This document shows, piece by piece, positions 57,930 through 64,000 of a stretch of DNA of 64,000 nt. The stretch spans positions 237,794 through 301,793 of the forward strand of contig MNCI01000003.1 of NCBI GenBank assembly GCA_015680685.1. Reading direction: 5' to 3'. Numbering within the stretch: position 1 is the stretch's first letter; every line of letters begins with the position of its first letter. The notes beneath the pieces are model-generated. The model ran no database searches. It saw only the letters and a list, made by a program, of their open reading frames with translations, and was not told the DNA's origin. Made by a program: the position numbers and the translations under genes. The stretch comes from Gnetum montanum. Its lineage: Eukaryota > Streptophyta > Gnetopsida > Gnetales > Gnetaceae.

Positions 57930-58855
57930 TGATGAGAGTAGTTACTCTAGTAGTTATTCTAATTATTAGAGTGGTTACTCTAGCAGTTACTCTAATTATT
58001 AGAGTGGTTACTCTAGTAGTTATTCTAATTATTAGAGTAGTTACTCTAGCAAGTACTTTAGTAGATATTCTAATTATTAGAGCGGTTACTCTAATTATTA
58101 GAGTAGTTGCTCCCAAGCTTATAAATACAGTGCCCAGGTGCACAATTGAGAAGGAAGTCTTTTAGTAGTTAAGTAGCGAAACTCTTGTAGTTTGTTTGAA
58201 AGTTAGAGTATTTTCCAAGTGCCCGCAGTAGGAGCTCTAAGTGTGCATAGATCTTTATTTGAGCATTATGTACCTGAGCATGCCTTGTGTACGACAATAA
58301 AGATGAGCTCTTTGATTCATCCTTACAGCACTTGAGATTTGTTTTCTTACGCATTTATTTTATTTTATTTTTTTATGCATTTATTTTATTTTATGCACTT
58401 TACATTTCTGTTATTAGCACAAAAATTCAATTTTATCAATTAAGCAAATCGTTAAATTACACAAGTATGACCACTTCAAGCATGCGTGTAACACTTGGTA
58501 ACCCAGTAACGATTAACGTTTGGTAATCCCAGCAGTGTTGCACTAGTTCAGGATGTGTACGGAAAGTGGGAATGGATGTTGGTGTTAGAATTAGTTAGAA
58601 CTTAGTTAATGAGTAGTTAAGTTAAAGTAGTCACTTAGTTACCTCTCTCCTTCCCTACTAGCACAGGACATAAAAACATAAAAGGTATAAAAATCATATG
58701 CCTCAAGCTTACTTAATCATACAATCATGACATACAGGTAAGCTTGGGAAGACAACGATCAACCAACCCGTCCTTAGTCCTTCGAATTCGACTGGATCAT
58801 GAGTGAAACGCTTGTATTCGTATGGTTGAGCGTAGGGGTACCTCACCACTCATCA
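57930..58855 (+). mobile_element. Solo LTR F of the Athila/Tat-type family
   Basis: From TGATGAGAGTAG to the terminus CTCACCACTCATCA; perfect 5-bp duplication ATATT on both sides, no internal region. It shares R and U5 blocks with the LTRs at 1-996 and D. Its U3 has a different repeat array. TATAAATA at 58120-58127. A product of recombination between two LTRs. Confidence 0.9.
57937..58110. repeat. 33-bp tandem dyad repeats in U3 of solo LTR
   Basis: Five copies of CTAATTATTAGAG, a dyad with half-site CTCTAA, are spaced mostly by one 33-bp unit (gtggttactctagtagttatt...). Because 33 is a multiple of three, open frames run on both strands through the array. Confidence 0.85.
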
Positions 58856-58860
58856 ATATT

Positions 58861-60146
58861 GAACTCAAAAGATTACCAATACTCATAAATATCTAACTCA
58901 CAAAGGAACAAAAGAAAAAGTTATTAGAGGTAGTCAATACATGTTCAATAGTCTTTTCTTGGTCATATGGTAAAAATAATAGGGATTAATCCATGCATAT
59001 TCTAGCATAGAATCTACATAAATTTAGCCATTATGCCAAAACACCAATCCTTCACTAATTTTAAAGCTCACAATGCATCAAATCCATCTTTTCAACCTTC
59101 CCTAAGCATTCTTGAGTTTCATGATAAGGCTTGCAATTTTCTCATGGCTTGAAACCCTCCAAAATGCTTAGAAAAATCATAATGTGGAAACTTGATTTCA
59201 TTGGCTTCATCAACATAACTATGATGGAGGAAGCTTAGTTAATGCTACTTCATTGACATACCAATGTCAACACACTAAAAAAATGATATATATAGGGCAC
59301 ACTTGTTAGTTATTTTTTCATAATTTTTTGCATAATTTTTTTCCCTTTTTTAAACACTAAGTTTTCAAGGAGCCATATCCTGCAATCTAGTCCTTGATTA
59401 AAAATCTTGAAAGAAACTATGAAATTTATAAAAATAGTTTTTATTGGATGAGTTTAAAGTAAAAAATCAAGTTCCATATGTAATGCTTTTATTAAGAGTC
59501 AATTTGTTGCAACCTAAGGAATTGTATTGATTTTTAAAATATTATCCAAATAATAAATGTTAATAGAAAATGAAACATTGAAAATTTATACACATTAATT
59601 AATTTAGAATAAGGATTAAAATTGTTTAAAAAACATTTTGAAGAAATAACAAAATAAATGTGTTTCTTCAATTAAGAATTGATATAAGAATCCATGAATA
59701 AATTATAACGAACACTACTAAAGCATAAGATAATCAAATATATGAGGATTCCCAATCATTCCATTAATTATAAGTTGTCTAGAGGATTATATGTCAAGAA
59801 TCCAATATAATATCATAATTATCATTTACATTACCGTTTAATAGAGGACCTGCACATCGTTGGTTGTTACATAATACCATCAATATTAACCCAATCAACT
59901 ACCTATCTCACTATTAAGAAAGGTGCCTTCTGATAATGCAAATATCTATCTTTAAATTTGGTTGGGAAAACTTGAAATGATATGCAAGTTGCAACAAAAC
60001 ATTACATTATTCTCAAGTAAGGAATCCAGCACTTCCGAAAGCTAACCCCTCAAGGTGATTTTACATAGGGCCTCATTACCTCTTTCTTCGAAAGAATGAA
60101 AATACCACTTATTTGTGGATCCAATTAATCAAGACAAAGCCACTCC
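58861..60146. other. AT-rich sequence, no recognised gene
   Basis: The first part may continue old transposon sequence. From about 60060 onward it is the 3' flank of the small gene (homologous to 45374-45420). Confidence 0.45.
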
Positions 60147-60350
60147 TCACCCCGCATTTTTAGGGATAGAAGGCGCAGCAGCAGGCGCATAGTCAGGAGG
60201 GATTCCATAATCGTAATCATCGTGGTCACCATCATCTTCCTCTGGAACTCCAAAAAGATGCTCTTCATTTCTTTCAAACTCCCCATGAACAAGTTCTTCA
60301 ACGTCTGCTAATGAAAAGTTCTTCCTCAAAGTGAAGCAAAACCCATTCAT
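60147..60350 (-). CDS. Small acidic protein, 67 residues, function unknown
   Basis: The first ATG after a TATA-like element (about 60452) and a purine-rich leader is at 60350. It gives MNGFCFTLRKNFSLADVEEL at the start, then a charged middle, then an acidic stretch (EEDDGDHDDYDY) and the tail GIPPDYAPAAAPSIPKNAG. No signal peptide or membrane segment is evident. A reading 11 codons longer is open upstream but would begin with TTG, so I prefer the ATG. The intact frame, conserved tail and conserved promoter shared with the broken copy at 45171 are evidence of a real host gene, since unconstrained sequence here is full of stops. I do not recognise the family; cytosolic or nuclear location is a guess. 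Confidence 0.65.
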   Translation of the reverse strand: MNGFCFTLRKNFSLADVEELVHGEFERNEEHLFGVPEEDDGDHDDYDYGIPPDYAPAAAPSIPKNAG

Positions 60351-60399
60351 TTTTTCTCTTAATTTATTGATAGTCAAACCCAAATATCCAATCTCCTTT

Positions 60400-60930
60400 G
60401 CTGTCTCTCTCTTCCCTCTCCCTCGCTCTGTCTATTTGCTACAGTGGCCGTGCAATATATACGATTCCCGCTGGTAATTGCTGACCTGTTTTGATGTGAA
60501 ACTTGGGCATGCTTATCATTAATATATACTAGCAATCTGGCTCCAATCAGCTCCTTCTTATTCCTTCAACCAACCCAAAGGGAGCCAATTTCAGCTTAAA
60601 AGAATTTCTTTTATAGTTACACGAACCATTCATTTGATGCTGTGAATAGACAACTACTGATACATTGTTAAATCTTTGGCATACCTGAAAGGTTACCTAT
60701 GAATGATTTATGGATAATGCCACCGTCATGATAAACAAATTCAATATATATAGTAACTTAACTTATGACACAAGCACTGAGGCTTGAGTTATGCAGTTGC
60801 TGGGGTTACTAATAAGAACGCTACCACCTGTTTTCGTGATCCACAAGTACATGACAGAGAAGCGTGTTAACTGGTACACAATACCTACTTCACTTGGCAT
60901 CACGTTGGCGTGAGCGTTTTTCGTGGACTT
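60400..60930 (-). promoter_or_regulatory. Promoter region of the small acidic-protein gene
   Basis: Reverse complement blocks match 44320-45170 in the same order, including GCTAGTATAT, AAGCATGCCC and TTGCACGGCCACTGTAGCAAA just downstream of a TATATATT element. A CT-rich leader (tctctctcttccctctccctc on plus) follows. Conservation across two loci indicates control elements, but which factors bind cannot be told. Confidence 0.65.
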
Positions 60931-62924
60931 TTGTTTTTGTTTTTCTTGTTTTCCCGTCCAACCATGTCTCAAATTCATGTTAGTCATGGGAATCCCGCAA
61001 TCCTATGTTTAAAATAAGTTCAGATTCCCTTATTCGGATGTGTATGTACTTGGTCCAATTATCCATTTTGTTGCCCTTCTAATTGGCAAAGTATAAATGC
61101 TGACCCAGCCGGCCTCTTGATCTGAAATTTGAAGGTAATTTTATAGCGCTTCGATCAAGATCTAGAAGCCCAAAGAACGTTACATTCAGTTTCGCTTATT
61201 AAAAAAAGCTCGTACATTTCGTGAATACAAAGAATAAATTAAGCTTTTTGAAAACTGCGTATGTTTTTAAACTAAATATAAATTTATGCCTTTCTGAGAC
61301 CGTAGCATAATTAAACACGTATCTCCTTCGTCCGACATTTTTGTCTTTAAAAACCAATCCATATGTATCCTTACTCTATCGCTTTGGTAATTTGATTTGA
61401 CTTTACACAAGGGAGAATAAATTAAACTATTTTAATCTATGTTTCCCAGGACCCCCGAGGGTGAGACGTGGGGCTGTAAGGACTTGTCCTCAAACTCTTG
61501 AGAACGGCGAGGTTTTTCAGGCACACTTCTGGTTGCATTGGGATGTGTTCAGTCTTAGCCATATTTAATTTTCTAAGAAAGTAGGTTAAAATGTTTTTTT
61601 TATTTCTATCATTCCACTTAATAATTGTCATTACTTTCTTGGATTTGTGGCAAACTAAGCATATTCACAAGATTTTTGTTATTTTTATGGTTCAAAAATT
61701 GCTATACGTGCTTAATATTGGACCTATGAGATGTCTAGAGACGTTATAGGTGTCTTTGGGACATGGTTAAAGTCAACCACATCTCACCCATGTCCCAATA
61801 TAATTGGGGATGCGTACCAAGCCGAGAACATCTCGAACACAAAAGTTTTCACCATGATTCATGTAACACTGATTTTAATAATGCTTTGGGAATTTGGAGA
61901 TTGAGCATCTTAGAACCTAAAAATAATATTAATAGTTAAAAAATTCATAATTCATCATATGTGAAATTGAGAAGTGATGAAACTTCAATAAAAGACTGTC
62001 CACCACCGCCAATATGTTTATTTAAGTTTATAATCTTATATTTGATCTTCAAAAATTAGAATTAGAAAATTCAATTTTCACTAGGAAAGTAGGTAAGCTT
62101 TTTAACATCTTGAAAACTTGTAAGTAACTTTCAACTTTAATGCTTGAACTTAAATAAAAAAATAGATTTGAGGTAGAAATAGAATGTTGTAATAAAATAG
62201 CAACCTTCCTAGAAAAGGTAGATTTATTAGAAAATAAAGATGCCTTGCCTTTCCTATTACCTCGTCACATGAGCAAGATATTACATTCAGAGTTCATCGT
62301 TGTTTTTCATGAAAATGTAATATTTGTCCACTAAATCCTATGCATCTTCACACATAATAAAGCTTTGTTTCATATTTATGATCTTCACATGAACATTATT
62401 CTTCTTGGATGAGGATGAATTTGTCATATGAACTATGTCTGCAAACTTATAAACACCTTTTTTCAATAAAAGTAAAAACATTCGTGAAAGCTTTTGTTTC
62501 CTTTGGATTCTCTTTTATTGCTATTGCTTCCTTTTATATTTTTTATTTTTTTGTCCTCAACATTAGCTTGATATTTTCTCTTCTCCATTTCATATTGTTC
62601 ATATTTGGGTTTTAACTTCATGCTTAAGGCCTTTCCCTAGCCTTTCTATGTCCTTTTTATTTTTAAATGTCATTAAAGTTTTGTAACATACCACAAATAC
62701 TATAACAACCTATACTTGTATTTGAACTACCCCCTACCTTTATGTATGCACTAAACTACACTCCTATACCAAAAAGAAAAAAAGAAAAAAAAAAAGAATA
62801 AACAAACAAACAAATAGTACTTTTGTCTCCAAATATTAGAATTTCTATATAACAAACATAATGCAAATACCATATAGAAGCTTAGAAAGCACTAGGAGAT
62901 ATACAAGTTTCTTAGCTAACACAA
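60931..62924. other. Mostly featureless AT-rich sequence
   Basis: A more GC-balanced patch at 61440-61560 and an 11-bp inverted repeat (TTGGGACATGG at 61756, complement at 61788) are the only structures seen. Confidence 0.45.
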
Positions 62925-64000
62925 TTATTTAACAAGATTTTAAAAGATGGAGGATTGCTCAACAACTGGAGAAAAAGCATTATTGTTTCCATCTATAAAA
63001 ATAAAGGAGATGTAGAAAATCATGCAAATTATAGAGGAATTAAGCTCATGACCCATGCTATGAAGCTTTGGGAGAGAGCCATATAGTAATATCTCAAAAT
63101 TGAATCACCCAAAATCAAATTGGATTGATGCCGAGGAGATCTACTATAGAAGCTATTTTTTAAAAATAATAATTGATGGAAAAATTTAGAAAACATAGAG
63201 AAAAATTACATATAATCTTCATTGACCTAGAAAAAGTATATGACAGAATTCCTATAGATATTATTTGGTGGGCCTTGTGAAGGAAAAACATCCTTGATAA
63301 ATATATTAAAGTGATTCAAGACATGTATGAAGGAGCTACTCCTAAAATTAAAACAATTTGGAAAATAAAATCTAATTTTTTTATTCATAGTAGGTCTACA
63401 TCAAGGGTTTGTGATTAGCCTGTAATAATTTATTATTATTATGGATAAATTTACAAACGAAATACATGATGAAATTCCTTATTGTATGCTATTTGTAGAT
63501 TATATTGTATTGGTAGGAATGGCTCCAAAAAATATTACTTTTAAAATGGAAAAGTGGAGACATTTTTTAGAATCAAAAGACTTAAAAACTAGTAGAAATA
63601 AGATAGAATAAATAAAGTAGAATTTCAATAGAATAAATAAAATACAATTTCAACAACAACATAAACAATGATGAAATAGAAGTTAGAATTCAAGGCCAAA
63701 AAATCCTTAACTGCAAATAGTTCCACTACCTATGATCAATGCTCCAATTAGATGGTAAAATTGATAAAGATATAAGAAATAAAATTAACATTGGATGGTC
63801 AAAATAGAGGCATCCTAGTGGTGTTCTATGTGATAAAAGAATACCAATAAAACTAAAGGGGACATTTTACATAACAATAATTAGGCCTATTATCTTATAT
63901 GTTGTTGAATATTGGGTATTATAATAGAGGCATAAATAACAAATTAGTGTGGCAAAAATGCAAATGTTTAGATATATGATAAATATTAGTAGATAAAGCT
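62925..64000 (+). pseudogene. L1-type LINE reverse transcriptase fragment, runs off the window
   Basis: The forward frames show IIVSIYKNKGDVENHANYRG, KLMTHAMKLWERAI, SSLT-KKYM-like, GLHQGFVIS, DEIPYCMLFVDYIVLVG and MEKWRHFLESKDLKTS, then near 63800 ASWWCSM-like (SGVLCD) and KLKGTFY sequence. This is the non-LTR reverse transcriptase order common in plant genomes. The catalytic FADD box is FVDY, and many stops are present, so it is dead. The endonuclease part upstream is missing; the 3' end lies beyond 64000. Confidence 0.85.

Noticed and set aside
57760-58165. Overlapping open frames on both strands (127 and 93 codons)
   Set aside because: They arise from 33-bp tandem repeats in the solo LTR U3; repetitive Leu/Ile/Thr/Val translation and no start context.
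60351-60383. Eleven-codon upstream extension of the small acidic protein
   Set aside because: It would start with TTG; the ATG at 60350 is the first ATG after the leader and has an A-rich context.

Overview
The window is plant nuclear DNA: AT-rich, almost without host genes, and built mostly from decayed LTR retrotransposons of plant-specific types. These are Ty3 elements of the Athila/Tat type primed by tRNA-Asp, a Ty3 chromovirus, Ty1/copia copies, and an L1-type LINE. Rearranged 5S rDNA and an exon-like piece of a CCR4-type nuclease also occur. The species cannot be named from the sequence; a flowering plant is the natural guess.

Layout. 1-2577: a forward LTR abutting a reversed gag fragment with its own truncated LTR. 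2603-2880: the CCR4-like exon fragment. 2.9-12.3 kb: degenerate sequence with a 5S-derived piece, a 45-bp minisatellite, a chromovirus integrase tail and a reversed LTR. 12364-22371: element B, a nearly complete 10-kb Athila/Tat-type element (+). 23.9-43.8 kb: a three-level nest, in which copia element E (+) is split by element C (-, 24908-42023, target duplication CCATT), which is split by element D (-, 31144-38207, target duplication CTAGG). 44.3-45.5 kb: host-like block with a broken small gene. 45705-52367: element H (-), a Ty3 element with gag, protease and an integrase tail but no reverse transcriptase. 54097-57255: element G (+), which shows only gag. 57.3-58.9 kb: a gag fragment split by a solo LTR (target duplication ATATT). 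60147-60350: the one small gene that looks intact (-), an inverted paralogue of the broken gene at 45.2 kb. 62.9-64 kb: a dead LINE reverse transcriptase.

How the parts relate. B, C and D share LTR architecture, gag, protease and a 2-kb spacer flanked by two copies of a polypurine-tract-like motif. B and C carry pol; D lacks it yet has the best-preserved gag-protease frames and is the youngest layer of the nest. H and G are also gag-bearing elements without pol. Three LTR subfamilies carry dyad-symmetric repeat arrays in U3 near the TATA box; the sequence differs between subfamilies but the architecture is shared. No CRISPR array, tRNA gene or new enzymatic system was found. The strongest leads are the U3 dyad arrays, the duplicated polypurine tract, the pol-less elements and the small acidic-protein paralogue pair.
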